64,000 bases of DNA, from contig NZ_CP113064.1 in the NCBI RefSeq assembly GCF_026625805.1, forward strand, positions 2,706,657 to 2,770,656. The letters are read 5' to 3'. A program made the translations under genes and the position numbers. Below, one piece after another: positions 42,682 to 51,434 of this stretch (its first letter is position 1; every line of letters starts with the position of its first letter). Source of the DNA: Brevundimonas sp. SL130. Its GTDB lineage: Bacteria; Pseudomonadota; Alphaproteobacteria; Caulobacterales; Caulobacteraceae. Under the pieces are notes generated by a model that made no database searches, was not told where the DNA came from, and saw only the letters and a program-made list of their open reading frames with translations.

Positions 42682-43005
42682 TTATTCGCCGGCGCGAATC
42701 TGCTCGCGGGCGATGGAGGCCAGTTCGTCGATCTTGGAGCGGATTTCGCCTTCTGACACCGCCAGGCCCGAGGCCTTGAAGTCGCCGGCGACCTTGCGGA
42801 ACACGTCCTCGTCGCCCGGCTGCTCCATGTCGGCGCGCACGATGGCGGCGGCGTACTGGTCGCTGCTTTCGGCCGACAGGCCCATTTTCTCGGCCGCCCA
42901 GTGGCCCAACATCTTGTTGCGCCGGGCGATGGCCTTGAATTCCTGCTCCTGATCGAGGGCGAACTTGGCCTCGAAGGCCTTTTCCCGATCGTCGAAGGTG
43001 GTCAT
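42682..43005 (-). CDS. DUF1476 protein, F1-ATPase inhibitor zeta subunit
   Basis: 107-aa protein of the alphaproteobacterial zeta subunit family, shown in Paracoccus to block the F1-ATPase rotor through its N-terminal helix. It begins MTTFDDREKAFEAKFALDQEQEFKAIARRNKMLGHWAAEKMG, the typical N-terminal inhibitory and helical part, then a C-terminal helical bundle. Divergent from purC, a common arrangement in alphaproteobacteria. Start at ATG 43005. Confidence 0.9.
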   Translation of the reverse strand: MTTFDDREKAFEAKFALDQEQEFKAIARRNKMLGHWAAEKMGLSAESSDQYAAAIVRADMEQPGDEDVFRKVAGDFKASGLAVSEGEIRSKIDELASIAREQIRAGE

Positions 43006-43283
43006 GTCGCCAGCATAGCTCCGCACGCCCCTCACTCAGGGACTAGGGCGTCTATAGCCCGCCCGCGCCTGAACGCAACATGACTTCCGTCGCGTCAGTC
43101 GCCGATCTCGGGTTTACGGCCCGGCCTTATTTGTATCGAGAGCCGCCTTAAGCTAAGGAGACCGCGAACGAGATTGACTGCCCGAACGATTCCGAAACGC
43201 GCCGCCAGGACCGGGTCTTCCCCTTTCCACCATGGCCGCGCGATTTTTGTTTCTGGAGGGCGCCCGTAAGCCGGGACCGGATT

Positions 43284-44042
43284 ATGAACAGCAAGCGCAA
43301 GAAGATTTACGAAGGCAAGGCCAAGATCCTGTACGAAGGACCTGAGCCCGGCACCCTGATCCAGTACTTCAAGGACGACGCCACCGCGTTCAACGCGCAG
43401 AAAAAGGCGGTCCTCGAAGGCAAGGGCGTGGTCAACAACCAGATCAGCGAATTCATCATGTCGCGCCTGAACGGCATCGGCGTGACCAACCACTTCATCA
43501 AACGTCTGAACCTGCGCGAGCAGCTGATCCGCGAAGTCGAGATCATTCCGCTGGAAGTCGTCTGCCGCAACATCGTCGCCGGCTCGATGAGCCAGCGTCT
43601 GGGCATCGAGGAAGGCACGCCGCTGCCCCGCTCGATCATCGAATTCTACTACAAGAAGGACGAGCTCAACGACCCGATGGTCACCGAAGAGCATATCACC
43701 GCCTTCAACTGGGCCTCGACCCAGGAACTGGACGACATCCTGGCGATGACGGTTCGGGTGAACGACTATCTGTCGGGCATGTTCGGCGCCGTCGGCATCA
43801 CCCTGGTGGACTTCAAGATCGAGTTCGGCCGCATCTGGGAAAACGACTTCAGCCGCGTCATCCTGGCCGACGAAATCAGCCCGGACTCCTGCCGCCTTTG
43901 GGATTCCACCACCGGCGAGAAGATGGACAAGGACCGCTTCCGCCGCGATCTGGGCAATGTCATCGAAAGCTACACCGAAGTCGCGCGTCGCCTGGGCATC
44001 ATGAAGGGCATGCCGACGGTGATTCAGGGCGGCCTGCACTGA
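43284..44042 (+). CDS. purC: SAICAR synthetase
   Basis: Ligates aspartate to CAIR in purine synthesis, 252 aa. [34 protein letters not shown] is the N-terminal ATP-binding part, [23 protein letters not shown] the central block, and [10 protein letters not shown]...[31 protein letters not shown] the catalytic region. The upstream 248 bp toward DUF1476 hold the promoter. Its stop overlaps the following small gene (TGATG). Confidence 0.97.
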   Translation: MNSKRKKIYEGKAKILYEGPEPGTLIQYFKDDATAFNAQKKAVLEGKGVVNNQISEFIMSRLNGIGVTNHFIKRLNLREQLIREVEIIPLEVVCRNIVAGSMSQRLGIEEGTPLPRSIIEFYYKKDELNDPMVTEEHITAFNWASTQELDDILAMTVRVNDYLSGMFGAVGITLVDFKIEFGRIWENDFSRVILADEISPDSCRLWDSTTGEKMDKDRFRRDLGNVIESYTEVARRLGIMKGMPTVIQGGLH

Positions 44043-44245
44043 TGACGGGAGTCGCGGAAGAAGGCGGCGAGTTCCGGCGGGCCATTGATCTGGCCGGAAC
44101 CAGCCGCTTTCGCCGCATCGCTGGCCTCGGCCCAATATACGAGGTGACCGCCATCGTCGGAGACCGCGTCAGGGCCTGTATGATCGACAGTGACGAGGCC
44201 TTCGACTATCCGCTGGCCGACGCCGAAAACGACCCCCTGGCCTGA
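44042..44245 (+). CDS. Small protein between purC and VapD-like gene
   Basis: Not recognised. 67 aa, acidic at the end: FRRAIDLAGTSRFRRIAGLGPIYEVTAIVGDRVRACMIDSDEAFDYPLADAENDPLA, a small beta-rich pattern. Start and stop both overlap neighbours by 1 nt (TGATG on each side). Its place directly upstream of a VapD-like gene is that of an antitoxin such as VapX, but no sequence similarity to VapX can be claimed from memory. Confidence 0.7.
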   Translation: MTGVAEEGGEFRRAIDLAGTSRFRRIAGLGPIYEVTAIVGDRVRACMIDSDEAFDYPLADAENDPLA

Positions 44246-44529
44246 TGTTCGCGATATCCTTCGATCTGGACCTCAACGAGACGACCGCCATCCATCCCGC
44301 CGGGGTGAGGCAGGCGTATCGCGAGATCGAACGGACCCTGAAACGCTATGACTTCCACCGCGTCCAACAGAGCGTCTATCTCACTGAGATCCCCGACCTC
44401 GCTAATCTGACCCTGGCCATGACCGCCCTCAAGGCTCTGCCCTGGTTCCCCCAATGCGTGAAGGACGTTCGCGGCTTCCGCGTCGAGAACTGGTCCGACT
44501 TCACTCCCTTCATGAAAGGCAATGGCTGA
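44245..44529 (+). CDS. vapD: VapD-family protein (Cas2-like fold)
   Basis: 94-aa protein matching VapD: MFAISFDLDLNETTAIHPAGVRQAYREIERTLKRYDFHRVQQSVYLTEIPDLANLTLAMTALKALPWFPQCVKDVRGFRVE. Characterised VapD proteins are ferredoxin-like fold ribonucleases acting as toxins, related to Cas2, with a catalytic Asp after the first strand (here Asp 7). Located between purC and purS with 1-nt overlaps on both sides, so it is translated with the purine enzymes. Function here unproven. Confidence 0.85.
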   Translation: MFAISFDLDLNETTAIHPAGVRQAYREIERTLKRYDFHRVQQSVYLTEIPDLANLTLAMTALKALPWFPQCVKDVRGFRVENWSDFTPFMKGNG

Positions 44530-44765
44530 TGGCCAAAATCAAGGTTCACGTCTTCCTCAAGCCCGGCGTCCTGGACGTTCAGGGCAAGGCCGTCGAAGGC
44601 GCCCTGCAAGGGCTGGGCTGGTCGGGCGTGTCGAACGCCCGCGTCGGCAAGCTGATCGAGTTCGACCTCGCCGGCGCCGAAGATCCCCAGGCCGAGGCCA
44701 AGAAGATGTGCGAGCAGCTCCTGGCGAATACGGTGATCGAAGGCTACCGCATCGAGGCGGCCTGA
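44529..44765 (+). CDS. purS: FGAM synthetase subunit PurS
   Basis: 78-aa subunit that joins PurQ and PurL to make formylglycinamidine ribonucleotide. KIKVHVFLKPGVLDVQGKAVEGALQGLGW and RVGKLIEFDLAG are the usual blocks. Its ATG overlaps the VapD stop (TGATG). In many alphaproteobacteria purS is followed directly by purQ; here 1.8 kb of other genes intervene. Confidence 0.96.
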   Translation: MAKIKVHVFLKPGVLDVQGKAVEGALQGLGWSGVSNARVGKLIEFDLAGAEDPQAEAKKMCEQLLANTVIEGYRIEAA

Positions 44766-44813
44766 CACGAGATCGACCAGCACCGCCGCAAGTTGAAGAG
44801 TGGCGACGTGAGG

Positions 44814-44862
44814 TTGACATAAATCCAGCTGCCGACCAATGTTCTCCCAATATTTGGGGGAA
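44814..44862 (+). promoter_or_regulatory. Promoter-like element and hairpin before endolysin-like gene
   Basis: TTGACA (44814-44819) is a strong -35; 17 bp later CAATGT is a weak -10. Downstream, TTCTCCCAA (44842-44850) and TTGGGGGAA (44854-44862) form a 9-bp stem (one G-U pair) that covers the GGGGG ribosome site of the GTG start at 44868. It may hide translation initiation; no T tract, so not a classic terminator. Confidence 0.45.
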
Positions 44863-44867
44863 CCCGC

Positions 44868-45563
44868 GTGACGTTCACCGACATCCAAAAGGCCCTGAGC
44901 GCCCGGGGTTTCGATCCCGGTCCAATCGACGGCGTATGGGGGGCGCGCACCACTGCTGCGGTTCGCGCCTTTCAGGCCAGCAAGGGCCTGAAGGTCGATG
45001 GCATAGTCGGCCCGCGCACGGCTGCGGCCTTGGGGCTGGACGCCACGGTGACCAATCCTCTGATCGACCCGTCGCTGGTCTGGTTCCAGGCGGCCTGGCG
45101 CCTGCTCGGCACCAAGGAAGCGCCGGGAACTTCCGACAACCCGAATATTCTGCAATGGGCGTCGCGCCTGGGGATTCCTTACAGGCGCGATGATGTCCCC
45201 TGGTGCGGCCTGTTCGTCGCCCACTGCATCGGCTCGACCCTGAGCGCCGAACCCCTGCCGAACAATCCCCTCTCCGCCCGCAACTGGTTGAAGTTCGGCG
45301 TCCAGACCACCGGACAGGCCGGGGCCGTCGCCGTCTTCTATCGCGGCGCCCTCAAAGGCTGGCTGGGCCACGTCGCCTTCTACGTGGGCCAGGACGATGA
45401 GGCCTATCACGTCCTGGGCGGCAATCAGTCGAACGCCGTCAGCGTGGCCCGCATCGCCAAGAACCGGCTCCTGGGCTTCCGCTGGCCTTCGACGGTCCCG
45501 CCGGGATCCGGCAAACCCGTGCTTCTGACCCCCAGCGGGCAGCTGTCGACGAACGAGGGCTGA
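44868..45563 (+). CDS. Peptidoglycan-binding endolysin-like protein (TIGR02594 type)
   Basis: 231 aa. An N-terminal PG-binding-1 domain (residues 1-58, MTFTDIQKALSARGFDPGPIDGVWGARTTAAVRAFQASKGLKVDGIVGPRTAAALG) and a C-terminal CHAP/NlpC-like hydrolase of the TIGR02594 kind with VPWCGLFVAHCIGSTL (catalytic Cys) and GHVAFYVGQ (His). No signal peptide, as in phage or gene-transfer-agent lysins that leave through a holin. The start is GTG 44868 behind GGGGG. It interrupts the purine gene cluster and may be a phage or GTA remnant. Confidence 0.82.
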   Translation: MTFTDIQKALSARGFDPGPIDGVWGARTTAAVRAFQASKGLKVDGIVGPRTAAALGLDATVTNPLIDPSLVWFQAAWRLLGTKEAPGTSDNPNILQWASRLGIPYRRDDVPWCGLFVAHCIGSTLSAEPLPNNPLSARNWLKFGVQTTGQAGAVAVFYRGALKGWLGHVAFYVGQDDEAYHVLGGNQSNAVSVARIAKNRLLGFRWPSTVPPGSGKPVLLTPSGQLSTNEG

Positions 45564-45618
45564 GCTTTCCGTTCGGGATCAGGATGATTAGGTTTGGCCT
45601 CCCTATCGGAGCGCCCCC

Positions 45619-46098
45619 ATGACCTTCACCCTCACTTCCGACGACATCCAGAACGGCGGCGTCCTGGCCGACGCCCAGGTCCACGCCAAGGGAAACACCT
45701 CGCCCCACCTCGCCTGGTCCGGCGCGCCCGAAGGAACCAAGAGCTTCGCCGTCACCTGCTATGATCCCGATGCCCCGACCGGCTCGGGCTTCTGGCACTG
45801 GACCGTCGCCAACCTGCCCGCCGACGTGACCGAGCTGGCGACCGGCGCGGGCTCGCCCGGCGGACACCTGCCGCTCAGCGCCGTCCAGGGGCGCACGGAC
45901 TACGGCCAGGCCGGCTTCGGCGGCGCCGCCCCGCCCCCCGGCCACGGTCCGCACCGCTATATCTTCACCGTCTTCGCCGTGGACGTCGACCGGCTGGACG
46001 TCACCGCCGACGATTCCGGCGCCGTCTTCGGCTTCAACCTGTATTTCCACACCCTGGCCAAGGCCGCCATCACGGCGACCTACGAAAACCGGGGCTGA
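45619..46098 (+). CDS. YbhB/YbcL (PEBP)-family protein
   Basis: 159-aa phosphatidylethanolamine-binding-protein family member. SPHLAWSGAPEGTKSFAVTCYDPDAPTGSGFWHWTVANLPADVTEL is the signature core (the DPDAPTG and HW motifs), and GPHRYIFTVFAVDVDRL the second conserved strand pair. No signal peptide. Bacterial members have no agreed function; they are small-molecule or lipid binding by structure. Confidence 0.92.
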   Translation: MTFTLTSDDIQNGGVLADAQVHAKGNTSPHLAWSGAPEGTKSFAVTCYDPDAPTGSGFWHWTVANLPADVTELATGAGSPGGHLPLSAVQGRTDYGQAGFGGAAPPPGHGPHRYIFTVFAVDVDRLDVTADDSGAVFGFNLYFHTLAKAAITATYENRG

Positions 46099-46283
46099 GG
46101 CGGTTGATCCAGGGGCAGGCCCATAGCCGCCGGCGACGGCTGGGCTTCGACCGGCTGGCTCGGCGTCGGCCTGTCCCTGGGCGGGTTTTCAATCTTCGTG
46201 ATCGCCTGGCTGGCGGGTCGGGCGCGCGTTAGGGCCTCGATCTGAGCGTTTCGCCGGTCGCGCCATTCTGGTAAGAACGGGTC

Positions 46284-46514
46284 ATGACCGACGTGACCAG
46301 CGCACCGATCTACGAAGTGCTGAAGTCGATCCAATTGGATGTTGGGCGTCTGCGCACCGACATACGGGAAGTGAAATTCGAAGTTCAGGCCGTTCGCAGC
46401 CATGTGATGGGCGTCCAGCAGGACATCAGCAACATCTGCGCGACCCTGGGCGACCACGGCAAGCGACTGGATCGGATCGAGACCCGCCTCGGACTTCTTA
46501 AACCCGCGCACTGA
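46284..46514 (+). CDS. Small coiled-coil protein
   Basis: 76-aa protein with a long amphipathic helix (VLKSIQLDVGRLRTDIREVKFEVQAVRSHVMGVQQDISNICATLGDHGKRLDRIETRLGLL), a clear coiled-coil with heptads. No family recognised. Lies 34 bp before purQ and may share its transcript. Composition fits a real gene; function unknown. Confidence 0.65.
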   Translation: MTDVTSAPIYEVLKSIQLDVGRLRTDIREVKFEVQAVRSHVMGVQQDISNICATLGDHGKRLDRIETRLGLLKPAH

Positions 46515-46547
46515 CATTTCCCGAAAACGATGCTAGAGGGCCGCGCC

Positions 46548-47210
46548 ATGAGCGCAGCCGTCATCGTCTTCCCCGGTTCCAACTGTGATCGCGACTGCAA
46601 GGTCGCCGTCGAACGCTCCACTGGCGAGCCCGTCTCGATGGTCTGGCATGCCGAGACCGAACTGCCCTCGGGCCTGGACCTGATCGTCATTCCCGGCGGC
46701 TTCTCCTACGGCGACTATCTGCGCTGCGGCGCCATGGCGGCCCAGTCGCCGGTGATGCAGGCGGTCAAGAAGGCCGCGGACGACGGCGTCGCCGTGGTCG
46801 GCATCTGCAACGGCTTCCAGATCCTGTGCGAGGCCGGAATGCTGCCCGGCGCCCTGCTGCGCAACAAGGGGCTGAAATACGTCTGCAAGCCCATCGCCCT
46901 GACCGTCGCCAACGGCCAGACCCGCTTCACCGCAGGCTATCAGGGCCAGCGCGAGGTGGTCATGACCCAGGGCAATGGCGACGGTAACTTCTTCGCCGAC
47001 GCCGAAACCCTGGCCCGGATCGAGGGCGAGGGCCAGGTGGTCTTCCGCTATGTCGAGAACCCCAACGGCTCGGTCAACGACATCGCCGGCATCCAGAATG
47101 CGCGCGGCAACGTCCTGGGCATGATGCCCCACCCCGACCGCGCCTTCGAGGCCGAACTCGGCTCCGCCGACGGCGCGATTCTGTTCCAGAGCATCTACGC
47201 GGCAGCTTGA
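46548..47210 (+). CDS. purQ: FGAM synthetase glutaminase subunit PurQ
   Basis: Class I glutamine amidotransferase that delivers ammonia to PurL, 220 aa. The nucleophile Cys is in [15 protein letters not shown] (about residue 85), the oxyanion and His/Glu residues in [14 protein letters not shown], and [24 protein letters not shown] is the PurQ-specific block. ATG 46548 chosen; an in-frame ATG at 46530 lacks family support. Confidence 0.97.
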   Translation: MSAAVIVFPGSNCDRDCKVAVERSTGEPVSMVWHAETELPSGLDLIVIPGGFSYGDYLRCGAMAAQSPVMQAVKKAADDGVAVVGICNGFQILCEAGMLPGALLRNKGLKYVCKPIALTVANGQTRFTAGYQGQREVVMTQGNGDGNFFADAETLARIEGEGQVVFRYVENPNGSVNDIAGIQNARGNVLGMMPHPDRAFEAELGSADGAILFQSIYAAA

Positions 47211-47241
47211 CGGCAATCTGGAGTTAGTGCGCATTTGCAGA

Positions 47242-48075
47242 ATGCGCAGCCTCCTTCGATTCACCGCCGTTTTCATAGCTCTCGCCGCCGCGACGCCTGC
47301 ACTGGCTCAGGAAGGCGCACCCCAGGGAGAGGACTGGGCTTTCACATCAGTGCCCGCGCAAAAGGCGACGATCGCCATGATCGACTTCACGTCCGGTCTG
47401 ACCATCGCCGCGCGTTGCGTCGACGGCGTCTACGACGTCCTGATCACCGGCCTGCCGGAAGCGCCCAGTCGCGCCCTGTCGCGCGAGCTCGGCATTCAAG
47501 CGGGCGATCAGGAGGAACCCTTCACCTCCGTCTGGACGGTGGGCACACAACGCGACACGGCCTTCAGCCGGATCCCGGCCGTCGTCGCCCGCGACCTGGC
47601 CAAGGGCGGCAAGCTTCAGGTCATCGTCCCAGCGACCTCCAAGTCGCCACGGACGCGCTACGTCATGGAGCTGAATCCATCCAGCACAGCCATCGAACAG
47701 ACCTTGACCGCGTGTGGACGTCCGATGGTGGATCCGCGCGAAGCTCGGTCGGATGAAATCGAGGGCAATGGCCAGGACGGATTGCCGAGCAGCGTGAGCT
47801 GGCAAACCTTGCCCCGACCGACCTTCCCCGACTCGGTCAACGGCCGAAGCCCTACAGAGGGCTATGTCGTCCTGTCCTGCGTCGTCGATGCGCTTGGCGG
47901 GCTTAACGAATGCCAGACGGAAAGCGAGCAGCCCGCAGGCTATAACCTGGGCCGTTCCGTCGAACGTTCCTTGCCGCGCGCCCGGATCAAACTGACCGAC
48001 GAAGCGGCGGCGACGGGAACCCCGCTCGCCGGCCTCATGATCCGCTTCTCCGTGATCTTCAAAATGGAGCGCTGA
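47242..48075 (+). CDS. Secreted TonB-C-terminal-domain-like protein
   Basis: 277-aa exported protein, signal peptide ending near PALAQE. The C-terminal third (TEGYVVLSCVVDALGGLNECQTESEQPAGYNLGRSVERSLPRARIK) resembles the TonB C-terminal fold found in many Caulobacterales periplasmic proteins of unknown role. The N-terminal two thirds have no recognisable domain. It follows purQ by 31 bp but is likely functionally unrelated. Confidence 0.7.
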   Translation: MRSLLRFTAVFIALAAATPALAQEGAPQGEDWAFTSVPAQKATIAMIDFTSGLTIAARCVDGVYDVLITGLPEAPSRALSRELGIQAGDQEEPFTSVWTVGTQRDTAFSRIPAVVARDLAKGGKLQVIVPATSKSPRTRYVMELNPSSTAIEQTLTACGRPMVDPREARSDEIEGNGQDGLPSSVSWQTLPRPTFPDSVNGRSPTEGYVVLSCVVDALGGLNECQTESEQPAGYNLGRSVERSLPRARIKLTDEAAATGTPLAGLMIRFSVIFKMER

Positions 48076-48190
48076 CGGATCTTTCCGTCCCCGTCGCCGG
48101 TTTCGGAGTCCACCGTTCTCTCGAGTTTGTGACACGCGATAATCGTGATCTGCGCTAACCTGAAGATGCATCGGCGTCTCGGGGGCGATC

Positions 48191-49168
48191 ATGGCGACTA
48201 TTCTCGACCCACTGCCTCAGGCCGTGCTTGACGACCTCAAGCGGCTGAACGCCCTGCTCGACGCCGTGCCGCCCAAGACGGCCGGCGACAATCTGCTGAT
48301 GGCCACCTGGAACATCCGGGGGTTCGGCAGCCTGACGGAGAAATGGGAAAGCGAGGACGGCGACAGCCCGCGCCGCGATTTCCACGCGGCCGTCCTGATC
48401 GCCGCGGTGCTCGAGCGGTTCGACGTCATCGCCGTGCAGGAGGTGAAGGCCAATCTGCGCGCCTTGCGTCATGTGCTGAAGAAGCTGGGGCCCGACTTCG
48501 GCTTCCTGATGACGGACGTCACCTACGGCGACCCCGGCAATGACGAACGCCTGGCCTACATCTACGACAATCGACGACTGAAGCCCTCGGGCCTGGCCTG
48601 CGAACTGGTGGTGCCGGAAGACCTGAACACCCCCTTCGCCACCCCTGCCAACGCCTTCCAGCGCCAGTTCGTCCGCACCCCCTACGCCGTCAGTTTCAAC
48701 GCCGGCGGCAAGACCTTCGTCCTCGTCACCCTGCACATCGTCTATGGCGAAAAGGGCGCGGACCGCGTCGCCGAACTGACCGCCATCGCCAAATGGCTGC
48801 GCCACTGGGCCGAGTCGATGGACGACTACGGCCAGAACCTGATCTGTATGGGCGACTTCAACATCGACCGCCACGGCGATCCGCTGTGGCAGGCCTTCAC
48901 CTCGACCGGCCTGGTCACCGCCCCCGGTCTGGAAAAAGTGCCGCGCACCCTCAGTTCCTCGGTCGAAAAACCCGATCTGGCCAGCTTCTTCGACCAGATC
49001 GCCTGGTTCGAGCGGCGCAAGGACGGCAGACCCTATCTGTCGCTGAAGTTCCGCAAGTCGGGCGGTCTCAACTTCCAGGGCGTGGTCCTGCCCCATCTGA
49101 CCCGCACCCAGCTGTCGTGGCGGATGAGCGACCACTATCCGCTGTGGGTCGAGTTCGGGCTGGACTGA
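48191..49168 (+). CDS. Endonuclease/exonuclease/phosphatase-family protein
   Basis: 325-aa metal-dependent phosphoesterase of the EEP fold. LMATWNIRGFGSL carries the Asn of the active site, VIAVQEVKANL the metal Glu, ICMGDFNID the Asp-x-Asn pair, and RMSDHYPLWVEF the terminal Ser-Asp-His. Substrate (DNA, RNA, lipid or nucleotide) cannot be predicted. Without a signal peptide it should be cytoplasmic. Confidence 0.87.
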   Translation: MATILDPLPQAVLDDLKRLNALLDAVPPKTAGDNLLMATWNIRGFGSLTEKWESEDGDSPRRDFHAAVLIAAVLERFDVIAVQEVKANLRALRHVLKKLGPDFGFLMTDVTYGDPGNDERLAYIYDNRRLKPSGLACELVVPEDLNTPFATPANAFQRQFVRTPYAVSFNAGGKTFVLVTLHIVYGEKGADRVAELTAIAKWLRHWAESMDDYGQNLICMGDFNIDRHGDPLWQAFTSTGLVTAPGLEKVPRTLSSSVEKPDLASFFDQIAWFERRKDGRPYLSLKFRKSGGLNFQGVVLPHLTRTQLSWRMSDHYPLWVEFGLD

Positions 49169-49174
49169 CCCCTT

Positions 49175-50254
49175 TCAGCTTCCCAGCTTCGGCGTCGCCC
49201 CGCCCCCGGCGTCGATGGCGTCGAACAGGGCGCAGATCAGCCCGCGCTCCTCCTCGGTGATCTCGGGTTTCCAGACGTCGAAGATCAGGATGGTGCGATC
49301 CTGATCACTGTCGTTCCAGGCCTCATGCTCGATCGTGTCGTCGAAGGCCCAGGCCTGGCCTTCCTCCCACTGACGGACATCCGATCCCACCCGGAACCAC
49401 GACCCCGGGGGCGCCACCAGCGGCAGGTGACAGATCAGGCGGGTATTGATCAGCCCGTGATGCGCCGGAATCCGCGCCCCCGCCGCCAGTTTCGAGAACA
49501 GGATCGACGGCGACCGCCCCGGAATAATGCTCAGCGGCGCCGCCTCCAGCGCCTTCAAGGTCTGCGGACAACGCGCGGCGATCTCGGGAACCACCACCCC
49601 GTCCTTCCACAGGAAGACGGCGCTCCAGGACGGATTTTCCAGCATGCCCGCCTGGCCGCTGCGCGGCCGGTTGGATCGATCCTCCACATAGGGGGCGAAC
49701 AGGCTCGGTTCGGCCAGCACCGCCTCCAGCTCGGCGCGGATCGCGGGCGCAGCCGCCTCGATCTCCGCCAGCCAGGTCGTGTCGGCGCGCGGCTGGAACT
49801 GGACCTGCGGCAGGCCCGGAAACAGATAGAATTTCGGCTGCTGGTGATACAGGGGCTTTCGCCCGGTCAGCAGGTCCAGCGACAGGGCGAATCGCGCACT
49901 GGAGCGCGCCTCATCAAAGCCTCGCGCCTTCACTCCGGCCAGCAGGTCGTCTTCAAACCGGCGTTTCATATCCGCCAGCGCCTGCTGGGCCCGCCGCAAC
50001 TCGTCCCTCAGCGCGGGATCAGCGCCCCGCTGCCGCGCGCCGGCCAGCGCCGCACCGTAAAAGGTCGAGGCGGAACGCGCATCGCCCCGCGCGGCCAGGG
50101 CGTCGGCCTTGAGAATGGCGCCCAGAACATGGCGTGCATCGACCTGAAGAACCCGCTCCGCCGCCGCGAGCGCCGCCCCGGAATCTCCGCCCGCGCGGGC
50201 GGACAGGGCGTGCTGAAGAAGCGTCTCCAGAGCGACGGGGGCGTCTGAGTTCAT
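49175..50254 (-). CDS. Aspartyl/asparaginyl beta-hydroxylase-like protein
   Basis: 359 aa: an N-terminal TPR-like helical part (residues 1-110, LLQHALSARAGGDSGAALAAAERVLQVDARHV) followed by an Fe(II)/2-oxoglutarate dioxygenase domain. The iron facial His is in RIPAHHGLINTRLICHLPLV and the distal His in FDDTIEHEAWNDSDQDRTILIFDVWKPE. Family members hydroxylate Asp/Asn residues, or act on lipids in some bacteria. Convergent with the EEP gene, only 6 bp apart. Confidence 0.88.
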   Translation of the reverse strand: MNSDAPVALETLLQHALSARAGGDSGAALAAAERVLQVDARHVLGAILKADALAARGDARSASTFYGAALAGARQRGADPALRDELRRAQQALADMKRRFEDDLLAGVKARGFDEARSSARFALSLDLLTGRKPLYHQQPKFYLFPGLPQVQFQPRADTTWLAEIEAAAPAIRAELEAVLAEPSLFAPYVEDRSNRPRSGQAGMLENPSWSAVFLWKDGVVVPEIAARCPQTLKALEAAPLSIIPGRSPSILFSKLAAGARIPAHHGLINTRLICHLPLVAPPGSWFRVGSDVRQWEEGQAWAFDDTIEHEAWNDSDQDRTILIFDVWKPEITEEERGLICALFDAIDAGGGATPKLGS

Positions 50255-50311
50255 GGATCACATGAACGACAATCACCGAACCTGCGTCAAGGAACGACAT
50301 TGCCTGTCCGA

Positions 50312-50494
50312 TCACTCCGGGCGCGCCGACCGTCCGTTCTCCAGCGCTTCGTCCTCGTCGAGCGTCACCACGCCGCCCGGATCGCGCTGCGCCGCCAGTT
50401 CTCGGGCGCCCACGCCCTGGCCCTGTTCTATGGCGTGGTTGGCTTCGACCTCGTCGGTTTCAAAGCGTGGGGTGTCGTCGTTTTGGTCCGCCAT
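50312..50494 (-). CDS. Small acidic hypothetical protein
   Basis: 60-aa hydrophilic, acidic protein (MADQNDDTPRFETDEVEANH and a GGVVTLDEDEALENGR end) likely disordered. No family recognised. Start at ATG 50494. Located between the hydroxylase and a divergent membrane protein. Coding is supported by composition and lack of any other gene in this 388-bp gap, but remains moderate. Confidence 0.5.
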   Translation of the reverse strand: MADQNDDTPRFETDEVEANHAIEQGQGVGARELAAQRDPGGVVTLDEDEALENGRSARPE

Positions 50495-50642
50495 GACGGT
50501 CTCCGGTTCATGCTGATCTGACAACCGGTCGCCGGGACTCTGGTTCCGCCTTGGGGCAAGCTTCACATTTCACGCTTTACGTTGAACCTTCCGCCCCTCC
50601 AACGCGTACACTCAATCAGTACGTCGCCGTATCGGAACCCCC

Positions 50643-51434
50643 ATGTCCTCGATCCTCCGCCCCACACCCGCCCAGCGGACCCGCCGTCTGGTCGTTCTGG
50701 CCGCCGCCGTCTTCGCCCTGGTCGTGCCTATGGTGCAGAATCTGGCCGGTCTGGGCCTGACCCAGGCCGAGTTCGCGGCCGATGGAAACTCCACCCTGCG
50801 CGTCGCCGGCTATGCCTTTTCGATCTGGGGCCTGATCTATCTGGGCCTCATGGCCTACGCCGTGCGCCAGGCCCTGCCCCAGACGGGCGAGAGCCCCCTG
50901 ATCACCCGGATGGGCTGGCCGTCGGCCGTCGCCTTCTTCGGCATCGGCATGTGGATCGTCGTCGCCGCCCTGAACCTGAAGGCGGCCAGCGTCATCGTCA
51001 TCTTCGCTTCGCTGATCGCCCTGCTCGCCCCGCTTCTGGCCTATTCCGGCTCCATCCGGGGGCTCAGCCGAACGGATCGCGACCGGCTGCTGCTGGTCTG
51101 GCCCTTGGCCGCGCTCGCGGGCTGGCTGACGGTGGCCGCGCCCCTGAACCTGATCACCACCCTGACCGCCTTCCAGGCCCTGCCCGAGGCCCTGTCGCCC
51201 AGCGCCTGGGCCATCCTGGCCATCATCGTGACCACCGGCGCCGCCCTGGCCGTGACCGCCCGCCTGCGGACCATCGCCTATCCCCTGCCGACGGCCTGGG
51301 GCCTGCTGGGCGCCTTCGTCGCCGAACAGACGGGCAAGCCCGCAGTCGCCTTCACCGCCCTGGCCGCAGCCGTCGTCCTGCTGGTCGGCGGCGTGCTGCT
51401 AGCCTTCCGCCTGAAGCCGGGGGTCGAGCGCTAA
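50643..51434 (+). CDS. TspO/MBR-like membrane protein
   Basis: 263-aa polytopic membrane protein with about seven to eight hydrophobic helices. AGYAFSIWGLIYLGLMAYAV resembles the TspO/tryptophan-rich sensory protein family, as does the general helix layout, but it is longer than classical TspO (about 160 aa), so it belongs to a related group. TspO members bind tetrapyrroles or lipids; the ligand here is unknown. Its end overlaps the convergent small gene by 4 nt. Confidence 0.7.
   Translation: MSSILRPTPAQRTRRLVVLAAAVFALVVPMVQNLAGLGLTQAEFAADGNSTLRVAGYAFSIWGLIYLGLMAYAVRQALPQTGESPLITRMGWPSAVAFFGIGMWIVVAALNLKAASVIVIFASLIALLAPLLAYSGSIRGLSRTDRDRLLLVWPLAALAGWLTVAAPLNLITTLTAFQALPEALSPSAWAILAIIVTTGAALAVTARLRTIAYPLPTAWGLLGAFVAEQTGKPAVAFTALAAAVVLLVGGVLLAFRLKPGVER

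Noticed and set aside
46100..46245. Frame reading a TM-like segment (GVGLSLGGFSIFVIAWLAGRARVRAS) before the coiled-coil gene
   Set aside because: An in-frame stop precedes it and there is no ATG, GTG or TTG start, so it cannot be called as a gene; may be a relic.
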